DNA of 18,080 nt from Legionellaceae bacterium (GTDB taxonomy: Bacteria; Pseudomonadota; Gammaproteobacteria; Legionellales; Legionellaceae). Under the pieces are notes generated by a model. It was not told the origin of the DNA. It saw only the letters and a program-made list of their open reading frames with translations, and did not search any database. The translations under genes and the position numbers were made by a program. The DNA is taken from contig JAHFRX010000011.1 in NCBI GenBank assembly GCA_023266075.1, forward strand, positions 1 to 18,080, given 5' to 3'. Positions 1 to 7,098 of this stretch are shown here, piece after piece. Position 1 is the first letter of the stretch; every line of letters begins with the position of its first letter.

Positions 1-66
1 GGAATTAAGTCGATATGGATAGGCTACCAACATTTCACCATTGCTGCTCAAATGTATCGCAATATG

Positions 67-261
67 TCAAAAACATAAGGCTAATTGGAAGCCCCCGGTG
101 ATGACCTGCCCGGCACTGCTTAAGGTAAAAGGGCACACCGAGGTAAGCCCTATTCCGCGCTCAATAACCTCAGCATCAGACGCATACGCCAGCGAAGTCA
201 CGGTCAAAAGTAGTGTCGTTAATATTGATAATCTTAGGTATTGTTTTATGTTCCTATTCAT
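67..261 (-). CDS. Small exported protein, unrecognised, possibly interrupted
   Basis: This 64-residue frame begins with a clear Sec signal peptide: a basic N-terminus (MNRNIK), a hydrophobic stretch at about residues 9-23, and an Ala-Tyr-Ala cleavage site around residues 25-27. The mature part would be only about 37 residues, starting SDAEV, with cysteines near its middle and end. The start is well supported because AAGGAG lies 7 bases before the ATG. The frame ends at TGA (67-69), but the same frame stays open beyond that stop to the window edge and reads like ordinary protein (HLSSNGEMLVAYPY). The gene may therefore be a longer secreted protein broken by a nonsense mutation, or it may simply end here. 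A TATAAC hexamer at 302-307 on the minus strand could be its -10 box, but no good -35 partner is visible. I do not recognise the family. It lies 162 bases downstream of the amide synthetase gene. Confidence 0.55.
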   Translation of the reverse strand: MNRNIKQYLRLSILTTLLLTVTSLAYASDAEVIERGIGLTSVCPFTLSSAGQVITGGFQLALCF

Positions 262-423
262 TGTCGTTCTCCTTCGTGTTTTTATGCATGGCGTGGTTAG
301 TGTTATACTGTTCAGGCCTGTACAAAACAGATGAAAAGATTGATGTCAAAAGTAAGTGTAATCTATTACATATCGCCTATACAACGGTTAATTGGACATA
401 AGATGCGGATTATTTAAAATGAT

Positions 424-2025
424 TTAAGTCAAATATGCATGCAGCATATAAGCGCAAATAACATGCCGAACTTGGCTATGTAATGAGTTAGCAGGTTGAA
501 TCTGTTTTGAAAATGGAAGATTTTGAATAAAAAAATCAAGATCATCTGTAGTTTCTACGTAGTTTTTACATTTCGCCATCATGGCGGGCATAATATGTGC
601 GCCTTCACGCTTTTTTTGTGTGTAATTTTTTTCAAGAACAAATTTCGATAAATATTTCCTCATTAAGTAACGATTTTGGCCGAGATGATGTTTTAATTCG
701 CACGGGATCCGTAAGGCAAAATCCACGACATCGGGATGTAATAAAGGATAAACATGCGAAAATCCCATAGATTTACCTAAAACAGCGCTATATTCTACCC
801 TCGCACGCACCTCATGACAAAATGATCCTTCTAAAAAATCAACTTGCATTTCTCTGACACTTGTATAATGCTGTGGAAAACGCGGTCTTCTTTCAATAGA
901 AGTTGTTTCTATATAAGATTTAAGAATAGATTTGATATCACCAAATTTACACAAAACTGCATGCAAAACAGAAGATTGATATCGCACTAAATCCAGCAGT
1001 GCTTTAAAGTACTTACGATCTGGGTAAATGTCAAAATATTCGCGCCACGCTTGCTTATAACATCTCTTTTGTAATAATTCAAAAAAAAATAGACGTTCAC
1101 CTGCGTGTACTGAAACACATTGATCACCACCAAAACCGGATAAAATCCTATTGCAACCATAATTTTTGATACTTTGATATACATTATGAGACATAATCGG
1201 ATAAACATATGGAGTAGCACCAGCGTATATCTGAGCCAAAGTTTGAAATAGCGTATTTAAATCCTGATCTTTTGCATCCACATAATTAACATTTTTCCAG
1301 TTAAAATGCTCAATTACACATTCAGCAAAAGAAAAATCACCACCACCTTGGCCAGTTTCTGCAACATGACAAAACAATGGCACATCAATTTGATGTTGAT
1401 GACAAACTGCTAAGATAGCTGTTGAGTCCAATCCACCACTATATTCTGCTGCTAGTTTATGATGACTTTGAATTTGACTTAAAACCGCTTTATTTAATAA
1501 TTCACTAAAATGATCTATATAATCTTGCTCATTGGCATAGTAAATGGTAGGACCACCGCGATCAAAAGACCAATATTTTTCTTGATATAACTGTCTATTT
1601 TTAATAAATAACCGACTGCCTGCTTCAAGTCTGAAAATACCTTGATAGTGTGTTTCATTGCTATACTTGATCATTAATATTTGATCGTTATGAAAACACT
1701 CTTCTAATAATCGATTGATGTTAAGTTCGGGAAACTTGGGTAATTGTTTTATTACATCATGGATAGTTGAACCAAAAACCAAAATTTGATTTTGATAACA
1801 ATAATAAAATGGCTCCAAACCAAGATAATCTCTGGCCGCTATAATTTCTTGTTTATTCTCATCATATAAAAGCCAAGCAAATGCAGACGATGTATTACAA
1901 TCTATAGGAAGCATGGACGTCGGTTTTACCGCAGCAGAAAATAATGTTATACCTTTTTCGCTCAATAAATGCCATTTACTAGCATTAACTATTTTTTTAA
2001 GTAATATATTATTCATACATTGCAT
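424..2025 (-). CDS. Asparagine-synthetase-like amide synthetase (lasso-cyclase-like), no glutaminase cysteine
   Basis: The 533-residue product has the layout of the asparagine synthetase B family. Residues about 47-155 are a degenerate N-terminal amidotransferase-like domain (RDYLGLEPFYY at 65-75). From about residue 165 follows the ATP-pyrophosphatase synthetase domain, with the PP-loop SGGLDS at 196-201, SGFGGD at 296-301, and a C-terminal block with R-V-E-Y-S, HPDVVDFALRIP and R-Y-L-M-R-K. The catalytic Cys2 that starts true glutamine-dependent enzymes (MCGI) is absent, so glutamine hydrolysis is unlikely. That is also the case in beta-lactam synthetases and lasso-peptide cyclases, which adenylate a carboxylate and close an amide. 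The substrate cannot be read from the sequence, and no precursor peptide or leader protease is visible beside it. The gene is visibly more AT-rich than its neighbours, which suggests acquisition. The start is uncertain: no Shine-Dalgarno precedes the ATG at 2025 or the one at 2016. A TATAAT at 2038-2043 would give a very short leader. Confidence 0.8.
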   Translation of the reverse strand: MQCMNNILLKKIVNASKWHLLSEKGITLFSAAVKPTSMLPIDCNTSSAFAWLLYDENKQEIIAARDYLGLEPFYYCYQNQILVFGSTIHDVIKQLPKFPELNINRLLEECFHNDQILMIKYSNETHYQGIFRLEAGSRLFIKNRQLYQEKYWSFDRGGPTIYYANEQDYIDHFSELLNKAVLSQIQSHHKLAAEYSGGLDSTAILAVCHQHQIDVPLFCHVAETGQGGGDFSFAECVIEHFNWKNVNYVDAKDQDLNTLFQTLAQIYAGATPYVYPIMSHNVYQSIKNYGCNRILSGFGGDQCVSVHAGERLFFFELLQKRCYKQAWREYFDIYPDRKYFKALLDLVRYQSSVLHAVLCKFGDIKSILKSYIETTSIERRPRFPQHYTSVREMQVDFLEGSFCHEVRARVEYSAVLGKSMGFSHVYPLLHPDVVDFALRIPCELKHHLGQNRYLMRKYLSKFVLEKNYTQKKREGAHIMPAMMAKCKNYVETTDDLDFFIQNLPFSKQIQPANSLHSQVRHVICAYMLHAYLT

Positions 2026-2085
2026 TAGAAACTATAAATTATAATTGATTGTTATCGTAAGCTCTTTTATAAAAATTTACTATAT

Positions 2086-3759
2086 TTAAGTTGTTGTGTG
2101 TTCAGCTAATAGTGCTTCGGCGTTTGAGAGTGTTTGAGAGGAGATTTTAAGCCCTCCCAACATGCGTGCAATTTCTTGGACGCGCGTTTTTGGTGTGAGG
2201 TGATGTATTGTCGAGAAGGTTTGATTGTCTTCGATGTGTTTTTCAACGCGATATTGCTCATGCGCTGATGCAGCAACTTGGGGTTGATGTGTGACGCAGA
2301 AGACTTGTAGCTGCTCACCTAATTTTCGTAAATATTGCCCCACGAGAGCAGCTGTCACACCACCGATTCCGACATCAACTTCATCAAAAATTAATGTGGG
2401 TGTCGCTGCTTTTTTTTGTGCTGTGATGAGTCGAATGGCAAGACTAATACGTGATAGCTCACCACCAGAGGCGACTTTAGAAAGTGGCTGTGAGTCTAGT
2501 CCTGGATTTGTACAAACATAATATTCTACTTTGTCGAGGCCATCAGCATGCATTTTTTCAAGTGGTGTCAGTTTGATATTGATAAGCCCTTTGGGGATAC
2601 CCAGTTGGCGAATTGTTTGCGTAATCGCTTCTGCAAGAAGCGGTGCTTGTTGAGCGCGCGCATGGCTTAACTCCGTGGCAGCCTTAAGATACGTGCTTTT
2701 TGCCTGAGTGAGCTCCTCTTGGATGCTTTGAAGTCGAATGTTAGCGTGTTCGAGTGTTTGCTGTTCTTTTTCTAGGGTCTCATGATACGAAGCAAGCTCA
2801 TCAGGCTCAAGCTGATATTTTCGTGCAGTTTGATGCAGCAGACTAAAGCGATGTTCAATGTGCTCGAGTCGCTCAGGATCAAGCTGGATATGACGTGAGA
2901 AAGAGATAATTTCAGCGGCCGCCTCTTCACATTGAATCATCGCATTCTGCAAAAGCTCGAACACATTTTGAATATGAGGATTGTCTTTAGGCAAACGCTC
3001 TACCGTGTGCCGCATGGTATGTAGTTGTGGTGTGATACCAATATGCTCTTCCTCTCCTAATAAACCAATACGCAGCTCTTCTGCATCACAAAGATAGGCT
3101 TGAGCGTGGTGAAGAAGGTGATGCTCTTGTTGTAATTGTGCAAATTCACCAACGTGAATATTCAGTACTTTGAGCTCATCAATTTGATAATTTAAAAGAG
3201 TCAAGCGCTCTTGATGGTTTGCTTGTTTGAGCAGTGTTTCTTTTTCCATTTCTAAATCTGTATAGTGCTGATAAGCATATCGAACTTTTGTTAGCAATGC
3301 GTCATGATCGCCGTATTCATCGAGTTGTATGCGATGTGTGGTTGGGTGCAACAAGCGTTGATGTTGGTGTTGACCATGGATGTCAACTAAAAGTTCACTT
3401 AACTCTTTAACTTTTTGAATCGGAAACGGCTGTCCATTGATGTATGATTTTGAGCGTCCTTCGCTGGTGATAACGCGTCGAAGCCACACGTCGTCGCTAT
3501 CATTGAGATCATGCGCATATAACCATTGTGCGGGTTCTGAGTGATTGTCAAAGGTAAAACAGGCATGAATTTCGCATTTGTTTGTATTCGGTCGAATGAC
3601 AGAGGCATCTTTACGATCTCCCATGACCAGCATCAGCGCGTCGATAATGATAGATTTCCCGGCACCGGTTTCGCCAGTGAAAGCAATGAGTCCTGGTGTA
3701 AAATCAAGTTCAAGTTTTGATACAATTGCATAGTTTTCGATGTAGAGCGTGCTTAACAT
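2086..3759 (-). CDS. recN: DNA repair protein RecN
   Basis: RecN is an SMC-like ATPase that acts at DNA double-strand breaks. The 557-residue length matches the family. Walker A GETGAGKS is at 29-36, a long helical, Glu/Gln-rich coiled-coil section spans about 150-380, the ABC signature SGGELS is at 431-436, Walker B ends with LIFDEVD at 456-462, and the switch histidine THQ is at 490-492. The ATP-binding head is thus split by the coiled coil as expected. A GAGG lies about 7 bases before the ATG. The gene follows nadK by only 12 bases, so the two are probably cotranscribed. No CTGT-N8-ACAG LexA box is visible in the junction, although recN is often SOS-controlled. No strong hairpin terminator was found downstream in the AT-rich 2026-2085 spacer. 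Confidence 0.96.
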   Translation of the reverse strand: MLSTLYIENYAIVSKLELDFTPGLIAFTGETGAGKSIIIDALMLVMGDRKDASVIRPNTNKCEIHACFTFDNHSEPAQWLYAHDLNDSDDVWLRRVITSEGRSKSYINGQPFPIQKVKELSELLVDIHGQHQHQRLLHPTTHRIQLDEYGDHDALLTKVRYAYQHYTDLEMEKETLLKQANHQERLTLLNYQIDELKVLNIHVGEFAQLQQEHHLLHHAQAYLCDAEELRIGLLGEEEHIGITPQLHTMRHTVERLPKDNPHIQNVFELLQNAMIQCEEAAAEIISFSRHIQLDPERLEHIEHRFSLLHQTARKYQLEPDELASYHETLEKEQQTLEHANIRLQSIQEELTQAKSTYLKAATELSHARAQQAPLLAEAITQTIRQLGIPKGLINIKLTPLEKMHADGLDKVEYYVCTNPGLDSQPLSKVASGGELSRISLAIRLITAQKKAATPTLIFDEVDVGIGGVTAALVGQYLRKLGEQLQVFCVTHQPQVAASAHEQYRVEKHIEDNQTFSTIHHLTPKTRVQEIARMLGGLKISSQTLSNAEALLAEHTTT

Positions 3760-3771
3760 AGAAAACCTCGT

Positions 3772-4656
3772 CTATTTTGATGTCAGTGGTTTTGAACCCC
3801 AACCTAGTTTTAAGCGTAACGTGTCATAGTAATGATACTCGTGTGGGTGCAATAAACGCAATGGTATATGGTGTTTATTGATGGTAATGCTCTGACCAGG
3901 CTCAATGCGATGTGATTCATGGCCATCACAACTTACTTCAACGGCACTTTCATTACTTTCAGTCATTTTTATCATGATGGTCGTATGCGTATCAACCACT
4001 AAAGGCCGAGCACTTAAGCTGTGCGAAAACATCGGGACAATGGCAATCGCATTCAGACGAGGATGCAAAATAGGTCCTCCAGCAGAAAGCGCATAAGCAG
4101 TCGAGCCTGTGGGAGTCGCAATGATTAAACCATCTGCTCGATAATGACTGACAAATTGTTCATCAATATAGACATCAAAAGTGATGAGGTGTGTTTCATT
4201 GCCACGGTTTAGAACGATGTCGTTTAATGCGGTATTGGCAATTTTCTTTTGTTGATTTAATCGTAAATTTAATAAAAAACGGTTTTCTTCATGATAATGT
4301 CCCTCAATGACGGCACCTAGCTCTTTGTCAAGGTGTGTGGGGGAGATGTCCGTGAGAAAGCCAAGTCGGCCGCGGTTGATACCAATCACAGGGACTTTTT
4401 TTTGCACGGCCATATTGGCGGCTGAGAGTAAACTCCCATCACCACCAATGACCACAATTAAATCGTCCTTTGTCATGTCCTGGCGAAGAAGTGTCGGGAG
4501 ATTAACTGTAAAATGAAGTGCAGTATCAATATCTAAGAAAGCCTGCACTTTTTTTTGTGCTAGAAAATCAACGACACGCAGTAATGTTTCGTTCACACCT
4601 TGGTTTGCACGATGGTGTCTTGCATAGAGGATGATGCGTTTAAAAGCTGGATTCAT
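3772..4656 (-). CDS. nadK: NAD kinase
   Basis: NadK phosphorylates NAD to NADP using ATP in the cytoplasm. The 294-residue protein has the diagnostic GGDGS at 71-75, the Asn-Asp pair at 145-146 (usually N-E/D) that binds the nucleotide, and the long signature TPTGSTAYALSAGGP at 181-195. The length is normal for gammaproteobacteria. Its ATG directly abuts the TAA of typA (TAAATG), so translation is probably coupled to typA; only a weak purine run precedes the start. It is followed 12 bases later by recN, and a nadK-recN pairing is common in this class. Confidence 0.96.
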   Translation of the reverse strand: MNPAFKRIILYARHHRANQGVNETLLRVVDFLAQKKVQAFLDIDTALHFTVNLPTLLRQDMTKDDLIVVIGGDGSLLSAANMAVQKKVPVIGINRGRLGFLTDISPTHLDKELGAVIEGHYHEENRFLLNLRLNQQKKIANTALNDIVLNRGNETHLITFDVYIDEQFVSHYRADGLIIATPTGSTAYALSAGGPILHPRLNAIAIVPMFSHSLSARPLVVDTHTTIMIKMTESNESAVEVSCDGHESHRIEPGQSITINKHHIPLRLLHPHEYHYYDTLRLKLGWGSKPLTSK

Positions 4657-6489
4657 TTAAGCATTCTCGTCTGACTGATTGGCCCGTGAGGTTTTTTTGC
4701 GCTCCGTTTCTTTTAACTCCTTTTTTCGGAGTCGAATGTTTTGTGGCGTGACTTCGACCAGCTCATCATCATCAATGAACTCAAGTGCTTGCTCAAGTGA
4801 CAATTTGATGGGCGGTGTTAAGATGATATTTTCATCGGTGCCAGAAGCGCGAACGTTGGTCAGTTGCTTTTCTTTGGTGACATTAACAACGAGATCATTA
4901 TCACGCGCGTGAATGCCCACAATCATTCCCTCATAGCAAGGTGTTTGTGGATCGATAAATAATCGTCCGCGCTCTTGTAAATTAAACAGTGCAAAACCTC
5001 TTGCAGTTCCGACACAATTACTGATTAAGACACCATTGATGCGTTTGCCAATGCGTCCACGCACAGCGGGGCCGTAATGATCGTAAACATGGTAGAGTAA
5101 ACCGGTGCCAGAGGTTGCGGAAAGGAATTCGGTGTGAAAGCCAATCAATCCTCGTGTAGGGACGACATAATCTAAGCGTACGCGTCCTTTACCATCCGGG
5201 ACCATGTTTTGTAGCTCGCTACGTCGCTCGCCTAGTTTTTCCATGATGCTGCCTTGATGTTGCTCCTCGATATCTACGGTGAGTCGCTCGTAAGGTTCAC
5301 ACATTTCACCATTTTCTTCACGCAAAATAACTTCGGGTTTAGAAATTGCAAGTTCATAACCCTCACGACGCATCGTCTCAATCAAAATCGATAGATGTAA
5401 TTCGCCCCGTCCTGACACCCTAAATTTATCTGGATCTTCTGTACCCTCTACACGTAACGCAACATTATGAAGTAATTCTGTATCGAGTCGCTCACGAATT
5501 TTTCGGCTGGTGACAAATTTCCCTTCTTGACCTGCGAATGGCGAGTCATTGACTTGAAAGGTCATATTGATGGTGGGTTCATCTACAATTAATGCAGGGA
5601 GTGCTTCTACATGGTTAGGATCGCATAACGTATCCGAAATACGAAGATCACTAATACCACTGATAGCAATGATGTCACCTGCACGTGCTTCGTTAATTTC
5701 AACACGGTCAAGTCCTTTGAAGCCCAACAGTTGCAAGACTCGCCCTGCACGGACACTGCCATCCTGATCGATAATTTTAACAGCACCTTTCGCTTGAATG
5801 TGACCTCGCGTAACACGACCGATTCCGATTGTGCCTACGTAAGTAGAGTAGTCCAGCGAGCTGATTTGCATTTGAAAAGGACCCTCTGAATCTACTTTGG
5901 GCGCAGGGACTTTCTCAATGATGGTTTGTAAGAGTGCATCCATTGTAGATGACTCGTCAGACAGTTCAAGTTTTGCATAACCATTCAGTGCTGAGGCGTA
6001 GATAATTGGGAAATCGAGTTGCTCGTTTGTTGCCCCTAAATTATCAAATAAATCAAAAACTTGATCGAGCACCCAATCAGGTCTTGCGCCAGGGCGGTCA
6101 ATTTTATTAACGACGACAATAGGATTGAGGCCTTGTGCAAAAGCTTTTTGTGTAACGAAACGTGTCTGTGGCATAGGACCATCGACTGCATCGACCAAGA
6201 GTAAAACGCTATCGACCATCGAGAGGATACGCTCAACTTCACCACCAAAATCTGCGTGTCCTGGTGTATCTACAATATTAATTTGGTAGCCGTGCCAATG
6301 TACACTTGTATTCTTAGCGAGAATGGTAATACCACGCTCTTTTTCTAGGGCGTTAGAGTCCATTAAACGCTCTACACGAGGTGCTCGATCATTGAATGTA
6401 CCGGTTTGCTCTAATAGTTTATCAACAAGTGTTGTTTTACCATGGTCCACGTGCGCAATAATTGCAATATTTCGAATTTGTTCAATCAT
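4657..6489 (-). CDS. typA: GTP-binding protein TypA/BipA
   Basis: This 610-residue translational GTPase belongs to the EF-G-like family and acts on the ribosome in 50S assembly and in stress or low-temperature growth. The G domain shows G1 AHVDHGKT at 12-19, ERGITI at 51-56 (switch I), DTPGH at 74-78, NKID at 128-131 and the SAL motif near 166. The C-terminal region carries RGELHLSILIETMRREGYEL and the characteristic GRGLIGF-type segment (here PTRGLIGFHTEF). The C-terminus is basic. It is the first gene of the apparent typA-nadK-recN unit; the nadK start abuts its stop. Only a weak ribosome-binding site precedes the start, which is the family-typical MIEQIRNIAIIAHVD. Confidence 0.97.
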   Translation of the reverse strand: MIEQIRNIAIIAHVDHGKTTLVDKLLEQTGTFNDRAPRVERLMDSNALEKERGITILAKNTSVHWHGYQINIVDTPGHADFGGEVERILSMVDSVLLLVDAVDGPMPQTRFVTQKAFAQGLNPIVVVNKIDRPGARPDWVLDQVFDLFDNLGATNEQLDFPIIYASALNGYAKLELSDESSTMDALLQTIIEKVPAPKVDSEGPFQMQISSLDYSTYVGTIGIGRVTRGHIQAKGAVKIIDQDGSVRAGRVLQLLGFKGLDRVEINEARAGDIIAISGISDLRISDTLCDPNHVEALPALIVDEPTINMTFQVNDSPFAGQEGKFVTSRKIRERLDTELLHNVALRVEGTEDPDKFRVSGRGELHLSILIETMRREGYELAISKPEVILREENGEMCEPYERLTVDIEEQHQGSIMEKLGERRSELQNMVPDGKGRVRLDYVVPTRGLIGFHTEFLSATSGTGLLYHVYDHYGPAVRGRIGKRINGVLISNCVGTARGFALFNLQERGRLFIDPQTPCYEGMIVGIHARDNDLVVNVTKEKQLTNVRASGTDENIILTPPIKLSLEQALEFIDDDELVEVTPQNIRLRKKELKETERKKTSRANQSDENA

Positions 6490-6517
6490 AAGTCATCATC
6501 ACTATTAAAATGTGCAC

Positions 6518-6523
6518 ATTATA
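6518..6523 (-). promoter_or_regulatory. Candidate -10 box for typA operon
   Basis: A perfect TATAAT on the minus strand lies about 29 bases before the typA ATG. The hexamer 18 bases further upstream is TAACAG, a poor -35. This is the only good promoter-like hexamer in the typA-side spacer, so it is offered as a candidate only. Confidence 0.35.
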
Positions 6524-6533
6524 CATCAAATTC

Positions 6534-6563
6534 TTGATAGACTGTTAGCGAGCATTTTATAAA
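6534..6563 (+). promoter_or_regulatory. Candidate sigma-70 promoter for the 6604 gene and rep
   Basis: TTGATA (6534-6539) is followed after 18 bases by TATAAA (6558-6563), each one mismatch from consensus. It points toward the plus-strand pair at 6604-9117. A second possible -10, TACACT with an extended TG, lies about 8 bases further on. Confidence 0.45.
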
Positions 6564-6603
6564 ACGTTTGCTACACTTAAAATAAGTCTTTTGATAAGGC
6601 ACG

Positions 6604-7062
6604 ATGATGGGGCGAATTATTTTGCATCCTACCGATATGTGTCAGTGGCATGCACTTGTGAATGAAGCAGAAGCGGTCACGCAGCTTATTTTAGATGAAG
6701 AGCTCGAGAGTTATCTTGTGTTTTTATTGATGCGATTTTCTTCATCTAGTGATTGGGTGGAGTCTTCTATTGCGCTAGATTTTTTAAAATCCATGCAACA
6801 AAAACCGATGCATGCTGAGTTGTTGCGGGAAGTCGGTGATAAAAGCCTTTTATTTTCAGGACTTTTTCCAGAAATAGCGGTAAAAAGGAATGTCGGTCTT
6901 GATTACTATGTGGAAATGGGAAAAGCGGCTTATTTAACGGCGAGTGAAATCGAAGAAAAAAAAGCGGGTCAGTTATATTATCATCTCAGTCTTAATTTCA
7001 TCAATTTACAAAATGTTTTACATTCTATTCGTGAACGCGATACACTGCACATCAAATTTTGA
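6604..7062 (+). CDS. Unrecognised 152-residue cytoplasmic protein upstream of rep
   Basis: I do not recognise this protein. It is mainly helical and acidic in its first half, with no signal peptide, membrane segment or catalytic motif visible. Recognisable stretches are an N-terminal LHPTDMCQWHALV, a mid-section WVESSIALDFLK and a C-terminal LYYHLSLNFINLQNVL. An AAGG lies a few bases before the tandem ATGATG start. Coding character is supported by its promoter, its own Shine-Dalgarno-like site and the 36-base gap to rep, which suggests that the two are cotranscribed. The link to rep would be consistent with a DNA-metabolism role, but nothing in the sequence demonstrates it. Confidence 0.75.
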   Translation: MMGRIILHPTDMCQWHALVNEAEAVTQLILDEELESYLVFLLMRFSSSSDWVESSIALDFLKSMQQKPMHAELLREVGDKSLLFSGLFPEIAVKRNVGLDYYVEMGKAAYLTASEIEEKKAGQLYYHLSLNFINLQNVLHSIRERDTLHIKF

Positions 7063-7098
7063 TTCACTACACATCATTGCCTCAATAAAAAGTGAACT

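Noticed and set aside
308..330. LexA-like CTGT...ACAG pairs
   Set aside because: The spacings are 5 and 15 bases rather than 8, and the gene downstream has no repair role.
41..401. Plus-strand frames at 41-334 and 213-401, the latter very hydrophobic
   Set aside because: They lie antisense to the signal-peptide gene and its leader. The hydrophobicity mirrors the AT-rich signal-peptide region, and no ribosome-binding site precedes either start.
424..2085. Complete lasso-peptide cluster
   Set aside because: Only a cyclase-like protein is present. The 60 bases upstream hold no precursor, and the small downstream gene has a Sec signal peptide rather than a lasso leader.
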